Shown: in pieces, positions 36,924 to 45,058 of the stretch | How positions within the stretch are numbered: the first letter of the stretch is position 1 | Layout: each line of letters starts with the position of its first letter | Assembly: GCF_020217465.1 (NCBI RefSeq) | Contig: NZ_CP084115.1 | Span: 2,666,001 to 2,730,000, forward strand | Source: Cobetia amphilecti | GTDB lineage: Bacteria > Pseudomonadota > Gammaproteobacteria > Pseudomonadales > Halomonadaceae | Direction of reading: 5' to 3' | Length of the DNA stretch: 64,000 nt | Made by a program: the position numbers and the translations under genes | The notes under the pieces: model-generated | What the model saw: only the letters and a program-made list of their open reading frames with translations | Databases searched by the model: none | Told to the model about the DNA's origin: nothing

Positions 36924-37292
36924 CTACGACTGACACAGCTGCCAGGCGTCGTGGTCGATATCGAGCATGGCGGCGATGGCGGCCGAGGCAATGACATGCG
37001 TCTGGCCACTGGCCTCGTCATGCACATTGAGACCGCCCTGCACCACCGTCACCTCGGCGCGCCCACGGGGAAGCTCGCGCGCCACCGCGTCCGTATCCAC
37101 GGCGTCCGGCTCCTGGACCGCGATGGTGACCTCGACGCGCATCTGGTGGTGATCGATGCCGAGTGACTGGAACATCACGATGGAGGAATGATGCAGGGCG
37201 TCATGCACCGCACGGCAGGCAGCCTTGGTGTAGTCCATGCCGTAGAGGTCATTGCCGGTGCCCATCTCGAGAATGATGCGTTGCTCGCTCAT
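36924..37292 (-). CDS. Lin0512-family protein, copy 2 of the operon
   Basis: A 122-residue protein. ILEMGTGNDLYGMDYTKAAC followed by RAVHDALHHSS is the hallmark opening of the Lin0512 family (conserved, uncharacterised), followed by a ferredoxin-like MRVEVTIAVQEPDAVD and VTVVQGGLNV. Its ATG overlaps the stop of the preceding homologue (ATGA), so the two are translated together and probably form a hetero-oligomer. No catalytic residues are obvious apart from conserved Gly and His. Confidence 0.8.
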   Translation of the reverse strand: MSEQRIILEMGTGNDLYGMDYTKAACRAVHDALHHSSIVMFQSLGIDHHQMRVEVTIAVQEPDAVDTDAVARELPRGRAEVTVVQGGLNVHDEASGQTHVIASAAIAAMLDIDHDAWQLCQS

Positions 37293-37687
37293 GACTGACC
37301 TCCTGCCGATTGCCCGGGCGTGGAAGAAGTGGACGCCGCGCCGGCGGCCGCCATGTCGAATGACACGATGATGGCGACATTGGCGATCACGCTGACCCCG
37401 CTGCCATCCGGCTTGGCGACGTCCAGCCCGCCCTTGACCACGCGCACACTGGGCTGACCGTAGGGAAAGATGCCCAGCAGGGCATCACTGTCGACCTTGT
37501 CGGGATGCTGCACGCCGATCTCGACCTCGATCAGCATCGCCTCCTTGGGGAAGCCGAAGGCGTCCGCCGCGTTGAGCGAGTTGTGCCACAGGGCATCGCG
37601 GATGCCACGTGCCGCCGCCTCGGTGTAGTTCTGGCTGCGAATGGAGGTGCCCATGCCGAACTGGGTCACCATGCGTGTCTTGGCCAC
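37289..37687 (-). CDS. Lin0512-family protein, copy 1 of the operon
   Basis: A 132-residue paralogue of the next gene: MVTQFGMGTSIRSQNYTEAA then RGIRDALWHNS, then AMLIEVEIGVQHPDKVDSDA and VRVVKGGLDVAKPDG. It has an extra C-terminal Ala/Ser/Gly tail. I start at GTG 37687, preceded by GGGGG at 4-5 nt; the open frame extends 13 codons further without similarity. It starts 51 bp after the small membrane protein gene. Listeria lin0512 relatives occur as single or tandem genes; the function is unknown. Confidence 0.8.
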   Translation of the reverse strand: MAKTRMVTQFGMGTSIRSQNYTEAAARGIRDALWHNSLNAADAFGFPKEAMLIEVEIGVQHPDKVDSDALLGIFPYGQPSVRVVKGGLDVAKPDGSGVSVIANVAIIVSFDMAAAGAASTSSTPGQSAGGQS

Positions 37688-37738
37688 ATTACCCCCTGAT
37701 TTCCTGTCACGGAAAAGACGTACCACTCGCGCCGCCTA

Positions 37739-37909
37739 TCAGCGCGGATGCTTGAAAAGCCCGATCACCCAACCTAACCCGCCCAGCAACAGGGCGCCCT
37801 GCCAATCTCCCTGGAACAGCTCGATCAGCGCCAGGACGATTGCCACCAACTGCGCACTGCGCACCGGGCTGACCGTCGCTGTGGGCTTGCGGTCATCCTG
37901 CTCTGACAT
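37739..37909 (-). CDS. 56-residue membrane protein heading the Lin0512 operon
   Basis: MSEQDDRKPTATVSP, then a hydrophobic stretch (AQLVAIVLALIELF and GALLLGGLGWVIGLF) broken by QGDWQ, giving two short membrane helices. ATG 37909 follows GGGAGG at 5 nt; an upstream ATG (38002) would add 31 codons that run through the 16-bp repeats. I do not recognise the family. It is first in a three-gene minus-strand operon with two Lin0512-family genes. Confidence 0.65.
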   Translation of the reverse strand: MSEQDDRKPTATVSPVRSAQLVAIVLALIELFQGDWQGALLLGGLGWVIGLFKHPR

Positions 37910-37944
37910 GCGGCCTCCCGTCGCTGGCCCGATGTCTTCATCAG

Positions 37945-38008
37945 GCGATGACACCCTCGGGCGATGACAACGCCGAGCGATAACATCATAGGACGATGAC
38001 AACGTCGC
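37945..38008. repeat. Four 16-bp tandem repeats upstream of the Lin0512 operon
   Basis: GCGATGACACCCTCGG, GCGATGACAACGCCGA, GCGATAACATCATAGG and ACGATGACAACGTCGC. The shared core is GCGATGACA. They lie 36-99 bp upstream of the operon's first start, so they could be either slippage products or iterated regulator sites. Confidence 0.8.
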
Positions 38009-38086
38009 CCCATCGTTTCAGGAAAGCCTCAAGTAGAAAATACGACTTCCGTCCCCGAGCACCTGCAGGCACCAGCCCCGATCAGC

Positions 38087-39286
38087 TCATCGGGTCGTGG
38101 CAGGCGCCTCACGCGCCAGCTGGCCCCAGAAGTGGCCGCTGCCGCGCGACAGCGTCGGATCATTCATCAGGTAGGCAAAGGTGGCCATGGGGTCGAGGTC
38201 GGCAAAGGTCTCGGGGTGCAACCAGCGCGCGATGGCCTCCAGCGCGACGATGGCATAGGGCCCCTGGTGGAAGCCATGCCACAGCGCCATCACCCGGCCC
38301 TGCTTGACGGCATCCAGCGACTGCCAGCCGGGCAGTGTCTGCACCATGCGCGCCAGGTCGTGCTGGATATCCTCACCCGAGATGCCGATGCCGGCGCGCA
38401 GGCCATCGCCCTTGGCCCACTGGCCACCGGTATTGAGAATCGCCTCGGGCGGGTGTGCCAGCACCCACTCCTTGCTGAGGGTGGCACCGCTGACCGGCGC
38501 CAGTTCAGCGGCCAGATTGCGCCCGCCGGCCCGCGTGACCAGGTCCGCCACGCCGTTGTGCAGATTGGTACGACAGCAATCCACCTTCACCCCCGGTGCG
38601 ATGTTGATCAGCACACGCGGGCGTTCGGAAATCGTCGCCAGACGTTCGTCAATCAGCGCCAGATGCGCCGCGATGGTGTCATCCACCTCGCGGGCACGCG
38701 CCTCGACGCCGAGCACCTCGCCCAGCAGGCGCACGCTGACCGGAGCATCCTGCAGCGGATGGTGATTGAACTCGACATACAGGTAGGGAGTGCCGACCTC
38801 GTCCAGCAGCGCCGCCAGCGGCGAGCCTTCGATACGTGAACGCTGGGAGAGATCGAACAGCACCAGGTCCGGCGTCAGCGCCAGCAGGGCCTCGCCCTCG
38901 AGGCTCGGGGTCGAGGCGCGACTCAGCGCTGGCAGCGTGGCAAGTTGCGGCCAGCGCGCTTCAAGACGCTCGGTCATTGCCGGGTCAAACACCGCCAAGG
39001 GGTAGGCCCAGCCGACGATGCGCTCAAGCGGCGCATCCAATAGCGTCAACAGCGCATACAGCTGGCGCGGCTGGGCGAGGAAGATGCGCTGCGGTGAGTC
39101 CTCAAGCGTCACCTCGCGCCCGGCGAGATCCGTGACCTGACGCGGAAAGCTGGCCTGGGTCTGCCCCTTGGCGACCGGCTCGGCGGCATGGGCAAGGTTG
39201 CCCGGTGCGCTCGAGAAGGCGCCTGCGAAGACAGTGGCGAGTGCCAGCAGGCAAGCGCCTGCCAGTCTTGTGCGCCTCGCCATCAT
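38087..39286 (-). CDS. ABC importer substrate-binding protein (iron-siderophore/cobalamin type)
   Basis: A 399-residue protein. The signal peptide is residues 1-35 (LAGACLLALATVFAGAF, ends AHAA). The FecB/BtuF-like fold has VTDLAGREVTLEDSPQRIF at the start of the first lobe, LLALTPDLVLFDLSQRSRIE, and a second lobe with RNLAAELAPVSGATLSKEWV and a TGGQWAKGDG loop. An unusual VDCCRTNLHNGVADL segment lies near the lobe hinge. It is the last gene of a permease-ATPase-binding protein operon with 4-bp overlaps. A Fur-like site upstream of the operon supports an iron or haem/siderophore substrate; no TonB-dependent receptor is adjacent. Confidence 0.88.
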   Translation of the reverse strand: MMARRTRLAGACLLALATVFAGAFSSAPGNLAHAAEPVAKGQTQASFPRQVTDLAGREVTLEDSPQRIFLAQPRQLYALLTLLDAPLERIVGWAYPLAVFDPAMTERLEARWPQLATLPALSRASTPSLEGEALLALTPDLVLFDLSQRSRIEGSPLAALLDEVGTPYLYVEFNHHPLQDAPVSVRLLGEVLGVEARAREVDDTIAAHLALIDERLATISERPRVLINIAPGVKVDCCRTNLHNGVADLVTRAGGRNLAAELAPVSGATLSKEWVLAHPPEAILNTGGQWAKGDGLRAGIGISGEDIQHDLARMVQTLPGWQSLDAVKQGRVMALWHGFHQGPYAIVALEAIARWLHPETFADLDPMATFAYLMNDPTLSRGSGHFWGQLAREAPATTR

Positions 39287-40134
39287 CGTCTGGCTCCGGC
39301 ATCGCGCGTGATATGGCCAATGTCGGCGTGGGCCGAGTCGGCGACGCGGTCGGTGAGTACCACCGGGTGGCCCAGCGAGCAGCTCTCGATCCGCGCCTCG
39401 ATGCCGTAGGCCTCACGCAGATGCTCGGCGGTGATCACCTCCCGCGGGGCCCCGGTGGCCAGCAGGCCGGAGGGCGCGAACAGGATGATCTGATCGCAGA
39501 AACGCAGCGCCAGATTGATGTCATGCAGCGCGATCAGGCAGATGGCCTGCTGCTCCTGCACCACACCGCGCACGCCTTCGATCAAGGCCAGCTGCCAGCG
39601 CAGGTCCAGCGCACTGGTCGGCTCATCCAGCAGCAGCAGTTGTGGCTGGCGCACCAGCGCCTGGGCGAGACCGACCATCTGACGCTGGCCACCGGAGAGC
39701 GTGTCCATGCGCCGGAAGGCCAGCGAATGCAGCGACAGGCGCGCGAAGACCTGCTCGACCAGCGAATCCGTGGCCTCGCGGCTCAGTTCGGCACGCGCCG
39801 CGCGACAGGCGCTGGCCACGGCTTCATAGGCGACCAGACTGGTCGGCTGCGGCAGCGTCTGCGGCAGGTAGCCGACATGACGCATGCGATTCGCCCCGTG
39901 CAGCGACGACAGCGCAAGCTCGCCGAGGTGGATGTCGCCCTTGGCCGGGCGCATGCCGGCAATCGCCTTGAGGAAGGTCGACTTGCCGACCGCATTCGGC
40001 CCGAGCACACCGACCAGTGAGCCCGCCGGCAGCGGCGGCAGGTCGAGTTGATCGAAGATCATGCGCCGCTGATAGCCGGTGGTCAGCTGCGAGATCCTCA
40101 AGGATGCTTGCGAATCAAAGACGTGATGGCTCAT
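39283..40134 (-). CDS. ABC importer ATPase (FecE/BtuD type)
   Basis: A 283-residue protein. Walker A GPNAVGKS at 45-52 (a Val-Gly in place of the common Ser-Gly), Q-loop near YLPQTLPQP, ABC signature LSGGQRQ at 146-152, Walker B LLLLDEP at 166-172 and switch His in ALHDINLAL near 204. These are all intact, so the subunit should be active. Its start overlaps the permease stop and its stop overlaps the binding-protein start (both ATGA-type), so synthesis of the three subunits is coupled. Confidence 0.92.
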   Translation of the reverse strand: MSHHVFDSQASLRISQLTTGYQRRMIFDQLDLPPLPAGSLVGVLGPNAVGKSTFLKAIAGMRPAKGDIHLGELALSSLHGANRMRHVGYLPQTLPQPTSLVAYEAVASACRAARAELSREATDSLVEQVFARLSLHSLAFRRMDTLSGGQRQMVGLAQALVRQPQLLLLDEPTSALDLRWQLALIEGVRGVVQEQQAICLIALHDINLALRFCDQIILFAPSGLLATGAPREVITAEHLREAYGIEARIESCSLGHPVVLTDRVADSAHADIGHITRDAGARR

Positions 40135-41213
40135 CCCTGCCCCCTGCGCTGACCGAGCAGCAAGGCGAGGAAACAGGGGATACCGATCAACGAGGTCACG
40201 ATCCCCACCGGCAGCACCAGTCCGGGTACCAGCGACTCACTGGCCGTGGCGGCCAGAGACAGTACCAACGCCCCCGCCAGCGCACTGCCGGGCAGATAGA
40301 AGCGATGGTCTTCCCCCAGCGCCAGACGCGCCATGTGCGGCCCGACCAGACCGATGAAGCCGATGGTGCCGACAAAGGCCACTGCCACTGCCGCCAGCAG
40401 GCTGACGCGTAGCAGCGCCGTGCGGCGCAGGCGGGTGACCGGCACGCCGAAGCTGCGCGCATGGTCTTCCCCGGCACGCAGCGCTGTCAGCGCCCAGGCA
40501 CGCCGCATGGCGAAGGGCAGGCAGACGACCAAGACGCTTGCGATGATCGCGACTCGCTCCCAGGAGGCTTCCGACAGGCTGCCCATGGTCCAGAACACCA
40601 GCTGCTGCAACGCATCGGGACTGGCCACGAACTGCACCAGCGCATTGACGGCGTTGAGTACGAAGACCAGCGCGATGCCGAACAGCACGATGACCTCGCG
40701 ACTGGCGCCATACAGCGAGGCCACGGCATCGATGGCCAGAATCGACAGCGCCGCGAACACGAAGGCCATCAGCGCGATGGTGTAGCTGGGCGGCAGCCCC
40801 GGCAAGGCGACATCCAGAATGATGACCAGCGAGGCGCCAAGCGTCGCCGCGGCGCCCACGCCCAATGTGAAAGGGCTGGCCAGGGCGTTGTTGAGCACGG
40901 TCTGCATCTCGGCACCCGCAAGCCCCAGAGCTGCACCGACCAGCGCCGCCATCACCGCCGTCGGCAGGCGAATCTGCCAGACGATGGCTTCATTGATCGG
41001 CCCGTGCGAACCGGGATTGATGAGTTCGCCCAGCAGATCAGACAGCGCGAGATCGGCAGGGCCGGTCATGATGTCGCCTAGGATGGCCAACAGCAGTGCC
41101 AGGCTCAGTGCGGCGAGAATCACCACACGTTTCCAGGCGAAGCGCCGGTATTGCTGGGCGAGCGTAGGCGACGATTCAGGCGCTGAGGCCTGAGCGTGCG
41201 CGGGGGGAGACAT
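40131..41213 (-). CDS. ABC importer permease (FecCD/BtuC type)
   Basis: About 360 residues with roughly ten membrane helices. Motifs include IVWQIRLPTAVMAALVGAAL (start of the conserved FecCD region), EMQTVLNNALASPFTLGVGA, VTRLRRTALLRVSLLAAVAV and GFIGLVGPHMARLALGEDHR, the coupling region that contacts the ATPase. I start at ATG 41213; the frame is open to 41237 through a TTG, which is less likely. It is the first gene of the operon and lies ~118 bp downstream of a Fur-box-like sequence. Confidence 0.9.
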   Translation of the reverse strand: MSPPAHAQASAPESSPTLAQQYRRFAWKRVVILAALSLALLLAILGDIMTGPADLALSDLLGELINPGSHGPINEAIVWQIRLPTAVMAALVGAALGLAGAEMQTVLNNALASPFTLGVGAAATLGASLVIILDVALPGLPPSYTIALMAFVFAALSILAIDAVASLYGASREVIVLFGIALVFVLNAVNALVQFVASPDALQQLVFWTMGSLSEASWERVAIIASVLVVCLPFAMRRAWALTALRAGEDHARSFGVPVTRLRRTALLRVSLLAAVAVAFVGTIGFIGLVGPHMARLALGEDHRFYLPGSALAGALVLSLAATASESLVPGLVLPVGIVTSLIGIPCFLALLLGQRRGQG

Positions 41214-41330
41214 CGGACTTTTTTCAATCACCAGCAAGGTCTGCCACTAGGAGGAGGAAGTGAACTTCCATGCATCAGGGCCCACCGGAGCCGCCAGGCA
41301 GCTCGGCTATCAGCATGAATCATGCGCAGA

Positions 41331-41345
41331 TGATAATGATTGACG
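41331..41345 (-). promoter_or_regulatory. Fur-box-like sequence upstream of the ABC importer
   Basis: TGATAATGATTGACG matches the 7-1-7 Fur core TGATAAT-N-ATTATCA at 11 of 14 positions, with a perfect first half-site. It is the only such sequence seen in the divergent spacer and suits iron regulation of the importer. Confidence 0.55.
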
Positions 41346-41627
41346 CCTGCAGTCACAATGCGCACGGCCGCGACTGGCGATATGCGCGACTCGGCTCACG
41401 TCCATTCAACTCAGCCAGGCGGCGCCACCAGGCCTTCCTACACCAGTGCTTCCCACACCCGCCCTGCTCACGCCTGCCCTGCTCACGTCCGGCTCACGCA
41501 CGCTTCGGCAAATACTCGACTCAGCAAATCTCAGGCTCGGTGAACAGGCCGGCAAAAACTTGGTAGCGTCATGGCGGGTTGCTATGTTCAAGATTCGCTC
41601 GTCCCTTCTCTTGCCCAGGAGTCTGAC
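41346..41627. other. Divergent spacer between ABC importer and hydrolase genes
   Basis: No convincing gene. It holds short direct repeats of CCTGCTCACG type (41445-41505). A plus-strand frame of 98 codons from 41270 crosses the region, but its composition is non-protein-like and the only purine-rich site (AGGAGGAGG) is too far from the ATG. Confidence 0.5.
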
Positions 41628-42515
41628 ATGGCCCGCCTCACTGCAAAGGATTTTGCTCCCGAGTTGCTGGAGCTGTACGACGGATATGTGCATGGCAACA
41701 TCACTCGCCGCCAGTTTCTGGATCGCGCGGCGGCCTTTGCCGTTGCGGGCATGACGGCCACCTCGATTCTGGCAAGCTTGAGCCCCGACTATGCGCTGGC
41801 TTCCCAGGTCGAGTTCACCGACCCCGATATCGTCGCCGAATACATCACCTACCCGTCCCCCGAGGGTCACGGCGAGGTGCGCGCCTATCTGGTGAAGCCC
41901 GCCAAGGCCAGCGGCCCGCTGCCGGGCGTGGTGGTGGTGCATGAGAATCGTGGCCTCAACCCCTATATCGAGGACGTGGCGCGCCGCGTGGCCAAGGCCG
42001 GCTATATCGCGCTGGCCCCGGACGGACTGAGCTCGGTGGGTGGCTATCCGGGCAATGACCCCAGGGGCAAGGAGCTGCAGGCACAGGTAGACCCTGAAAA
42101 GCTGATGAACGACTTCTTCGCCGCCATCGATTACCTGATGAGCGAGGACCGCACCACCGGCAAGATCGGCATTACCGGCTTCTGCTACGGAGGGGGCGTC
42201 TCCAATGCCGCCGCCGTGGCCTATCCGGAGCTTGCCTGTGCCGTGCCCTTCTATGGCCGCCAGCCGCGCGCCGAGGAAGTCGCCGCCATCAAGGCCCCGC
42301 TGTTGCTGCACTATGCGGAGCACGATGAGCGCGTCAATGCCGGCTGGCCCGCCTATGAAGCCGCGCTGAAGGAGCACGACAAGGTCTATGAGGCCTACAT
42401 CTACCCGGACACCCACCACGGCTTCCACAACGACTCCACCCCACGCTATGACGAACAGGCCGCCAAGCTCGCCTGGGACAGAACCCTTGCCTGGTTCGAG
42501 AAGTATCTGAGCTGA
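41628..42515 (+). CDS. Dienelactone hydrolase-family alpha/beta hydrolase with Tat-type signal
   Basis: A 295-residue protein. I start at ATG 41628, which has AGGAG at 6 nt; the frame is open 19 codons upstream. Residues 27-33 (TRRQFLD) plus the hydrophobic AAAFAVAGMTATSILAS form a twin-arginine-type signal with an unusually long N-region, so export of the folded enzyme is likely. The catalytic triad fits dienelactone hydrolase: Cys186 (GFCYGGG), Asp233 (EHDERVNAGW) and His263/264 (THHGF). HENRGLNPYIEDVARRVAKA is the family's N-terminal block. The substrate is probably a small lactone or ester; the export signal is atypical for catabolic dienelactone hydrolases but known in the YghX-like subgroup. 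Confidence 0.87.
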   Translation: MARLTAKDFAPELLELYDGYVHGNITRRQFLDRAAAFAVAGMTATSILASLSPDYALASQVEFTDPDIVAEYITYPSPEGHGEVRAYLVKPAKASGPLPGVVVVHENRGLNPYIEDVARRVAKAGYIALAPDGLSSVGGYPGNDPRGKELQAQVDPEKLMNDFFAAIDYLMSEDRTTGKIGITGFCYGGGVSNAAAVAYPELACAVPFYGRQPRAEEVAAIKAPLLLHYAEHDERVNAGWPAYEAALKEHDKVYEAYIYPDTHHGFHNDSTPRYDEQAAKLAWDRTLAWFEKYLS

Positions 42516-42559
42516 CCTCAGACGGCACCAGGAAGACGGCCTGCCCGCCTCAAGACAAC

Positions 42560-42598
42560 GAAGCCAGACATCACGCTATCCCCGTGATGGCTGGCTTC
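42560..42598 (+). terminator. Terminator hairpin after the hydrolase gene
   Basis: GAAGCCAG-A-CATCACG pairs with CGTGATG-GC-TGGCTTC around a short loop, with one internal bulge, 44 bp after the stop. The following GTCATTGTG is only moderately T-rich. Confidence 0.7.
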
Positions 42599-42663
42599 GT
42601 CATTGTGAAGTGAGATCGGGGCCGATACCCCTTCAGGCTCAGGCGGGATCAGTTCACAACAGG

Positions 42664-42705
42664 CCTGTTCAGACTGACCTGTTCAGACCGACCTGTTCAG
42701 AACAG
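42664..42705. repeat. Three 14-bp tandem repeats
   Basis: CCTGTTCAGACTGA, CCTGTTCAGACCGA and CCTGTTCAGAACAG, followed by a partial copy, lie 18 bp beyond the stop of the minus-strand nuclease gene. Confidence 0.85.
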
Positions 42706-42723
42706 ACCCGTTCTGAAAAAAAC

Positions 42724-44010
42724 TCAGCTGCACAGCATGCCGCTGGCGACGATCTCGCTGAGCGTGCCCTTGCCGATGCCGCTGATGCGGGTCAGTTGAC
42801 CGCTGGAACTCCACGGGCGCTGACGGATAATATCGGCGGCGCGGGCCGGCCCGATATTGGGCAGGCGATCCAGTTGATCGGCGTTGGCGGTATTGAGGTC
42901 TATACAGGTCTGACTCGCCGAACTGGAGGCGTTGGATGCACGACTGGCCACCTCTGTGCCCGCCGCCTGCGGCTGGCCGCCGTCCAGTGGCAGCAACGCC
43001 AGTGTCTCGCCAGTCACCGACAGATAGATCGGGGCGTGATCGGAGACATCGGCACGCGCCGCCTCATGACTGATGCCCAGATAGTCCGGGAAGCGGAACA
43101 CATCGCCGCTGGCGCTGGGCCATTCGCTCGGCACATACCAGATGTTGTCGTAGAGCGAGGCATAGCGGCCATCGGTCTTGGAGAGCGTCGTCGCGCCCTC
43201 GGTGATCAGCGGGCGCAGGCCGAGGGTCCGCAGGTCTCCCCAGGCAGGCTCATCCGGCGCCATGTTGAAGTCGCCCATGATGATCGCCGGGGTGCCGGGC
43301 GAGATTTCCTTCATCAGGTCGTAGATATCTGCCAGCGCACGGATTTCCGGCGCGCGATCCGCCTTGCTGTCGCCGTAGACGATATGCACGTTGGCGGCGC
43401 TGAAGGCCCGCCCGCTGTCCTTCTCGACGAAGGTGGCCAGCAGCGGCTCGCGCGAGAACACATCCTCGGGATCGAGATAGACGGTCGCCCCGCCCTGATA
43501 GGCGATCGTCTTGTCGCGATACAGATAGGCGTAACGCTCGGTATAGGTGCTGCGCCCCACCGCATGGCTGACCAGGCTGTCCCACTCATCGCCGGTCAGC
43601 GCCTCAAGCTGCTGCTCGAGCTCGCTGACGACCTCCTCTTTCATCACCTCCTGCAGGCCGATCAGGTCCATATGGCTCGCCACCGCCGCGACCTGCTCGA
43701 GATGCTTGCCGTTGTTCCAGCCGGCATGCTTCAGATTCCAGCTGGCGATCACCGCATCCGCCTGACTGCTGGCCGCAGCGCCCAGCAGCACGGGCACGGT
43801 CAGTGCCATCACTACCCTTCTGGCGATGCGCTCAAGCCGAGAACCGCCAGACGGCTGCCGTCCGCGCGGGAGCTTGCTGTTGTTGCTCGTGCTGCTGTTG
43901 CTCATGCTGCTGTTGCCAGCGAAATCCAGGTGACTGCTGCTCGTATTGCTGACGCTACCGCGCTGACCCGTTCGTATCACTGCGTGACCCTTGACTGATA
44001 ACTCGTACAC
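42724..44010 (-). CDS. Secreted endonuclease/exonuclease/phosphatase-family nuclease with helix-hairpin-helix tail
   Basis: Up to 428 residues. A long N-terminus precedes a signal-like segment (RRVVMALTVPVLLGAAASSQA, ending near residue 84). The DNase I-like domain follows: ASWNLKHAGWN, LIGLQEV (catalytic Glu), IIMGDFNMAPDE (Asp/Asn) and DVSDHAPIYL (His). A Ser-rich linker leads to a C-terminal ComEA-like double helix-hairpin-helix: IDLNTANADQLDRLPNIG, then ARAADIIRQRP and ISGIGKGTL. The fusion suggests an exported, DNA-binding nuclease. The start is uncertain: GTG 44010, GTG 43980 (AAGGG upstream) or ATG 43905. The gene is divergent from thiM. Confidence 0.85.
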   Translation of the reverse strand: MYELSVKGHAVIRTGQRGSVSNTSSSHLDFAGNSSMSNSSTSNNSKLPRGRQPSGGSRLERIARRVVMALTVPVLLGAAASSQADAVIASWNLKHAGWNNGKHLEQVAAVASHMDLIGLQEVMKEEVVSELEQQLEALTGDEWDSLVSHAVGRSTYTERYAYLYRDKTIAYQGGATVYLDPEDVFSREPLLATFVEKDSGRAFSAANVHIVYGDSKADRAPEIRALADIYDLMKEISPGTPAIIMGDFNMAPDEPAWGDLRTLGLRPLITEGATTLSKTDGRYASLYDNIWYVPSEWPSASGDVFRFPDYLGISHEAARADVSDHAPIYLSVTGETLALLPLDGGQPQAAGTEVASRASNASSSASQTCIDLNTANADQLDRLPNIGPARAADIIRQRPWSSSGQLTRISGIGKGTLSEIVASGMLCS

Positions 44011-44218
44011 AAAAGACCGTAAGAGACTGTATCTTATGGACTTGTCGTCAAGGTTTATAGAACCACGATATTATTTATTATCCTTTGCGCGACTCTTGAT
44101 AGATGACAGGGAGCTAGCGCGTCACACCACCGTCAGCGCCGGACCTTGCCACTTGACCTTTCAGCGCCAGCTTTTACTCTCGAGCGCTGATGCTTCCTTT
44201 CTCCAGTCACGAGATCCC

Positions 44219-45058
44219 ATGCCCCCATCGTCATCCCTTTCTCCCGGCAGCCTGCTGAATCAGCTGCGCCAGACCACGCCGCTGGTGCACAACATCACCA
44301 ATCACGTCGCGATGACGCCGACCGCCAATACCCTGTTGGCCATCGGTGCCTCACCGCTGATGGCGCATGCGCAGCAGGAAATTCAGGAGATCTCCGCCAT
44401 CAGTGCGGTGCTGTCGATCAATATCGGCACCCTGTCGCCCAGCTGGATCGAGGCCATGCAGCTGGCCGCGATGTGCGCCCACCGCGATGGCAAACCCTGG
44501 GTGCTGGACCCCGTCGGCATCGGCGCCTCCAGCCTGCGCCAGTATGCGTGCCGCGCTCTGCTGGAATATCGTCCCAGCGTGATTCGCGCCAATGCCTCCG
44601 AAGTGCTGGCGCTGGCCGGTGAGATGAATCAGGGTCGTGGCGTGGACAGCGGCGATGACGGTGAGGGTGCGCTGGAGCGCGCCAGTCGGGCCGCCGTCGC
44701 GCTGGCGCGCGCGCAGAACTGCGTGGTGGCGATGACCGGCCGTGTCGATGTCGTCACCGATGGCCAGCGGCAAATCACGGTGCAGGGTGGTCATGCGCTG
44801 ATGGGCCGCGTCACTGCCATGGGCTGCGCGCTGAGCAGCGTGGTCGCCGCCTTCCTCGCCGCCACCCTCGCCGGGCATGACGACACCCTGCACGCCACTG
44901 CCGCCGCGCTGGCCTGCTACGCCGAGGCCGGTGAGACGGCGGGCCAGTCGGCGCAAGGCCCGGGCAGCTTCGTGCCACGCTTCATGGATGCCCTGTATAC
45001 TCTCGACGCCGATTCCACCCCGCTAGCCTCCCGTCTGGAGCTGACCGATGTCACTTGA
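44219..45058 (+). CDS. thiM: Hydroxyethylthiazole kinase ThiM
   Basis: A 279-residue protein that phosphorylates 4-methyl-5-hydroxyethylthiazole for thiamine salvage. Motifs: PLVHNITNHVAMTPTANTLL (substrate/N-terminal block), WVLDPVGIGAS, VIRANASEVLALAG (nucleotide side) and AMGCALSSVVAAF, with Cys203 at the catalytic-region cysteine. I start at ATG 44219 as the family does; the frame is open 76 codons upstream. It overlaps thiE by 11 bp, so the pair is translated together. No TPP riboswitch is visible upstream, and thiD is absent here. Confidence 0.93.
   Translation: MPPSSSLSPGSLLNQLRQTTPLVHNITNHVAMTPTANTLLAIGASPLMAHAQQEIQEISAISAVLSINIGTLSPSWIEAMQLAAMCAHRDGKPWVLDPVGIGASSLRQYACRALLEYRPSVIRANASEVLALAGEMNQGRGVDSGDDGEGALERASRAAVALARAQNCVVAMTGRVDVVTDGQRQITVQGGHALMGRVTAMGCALSSVVAAFLAATLAGHDDTLHATAAALACYAEAGETAGQSAQGPGSFVPRFMDALYTLDADSTPLASRLELTDVT

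Noticed and set aside
41270-41566. 98-codon plus-strand frame in the ABC importer/hydrolase spacer
   Set aside because: Its AGGAGG is 12 nt or more from the ATG, the frame covers the Fur-like site and repeats, and the protein is Pro/His/Ser-rich without homology.
44011-44218. TPP riboswitch before thiM
   Set aside because: No CTGAGA core or the paired ACCTG-type element was found by eye.
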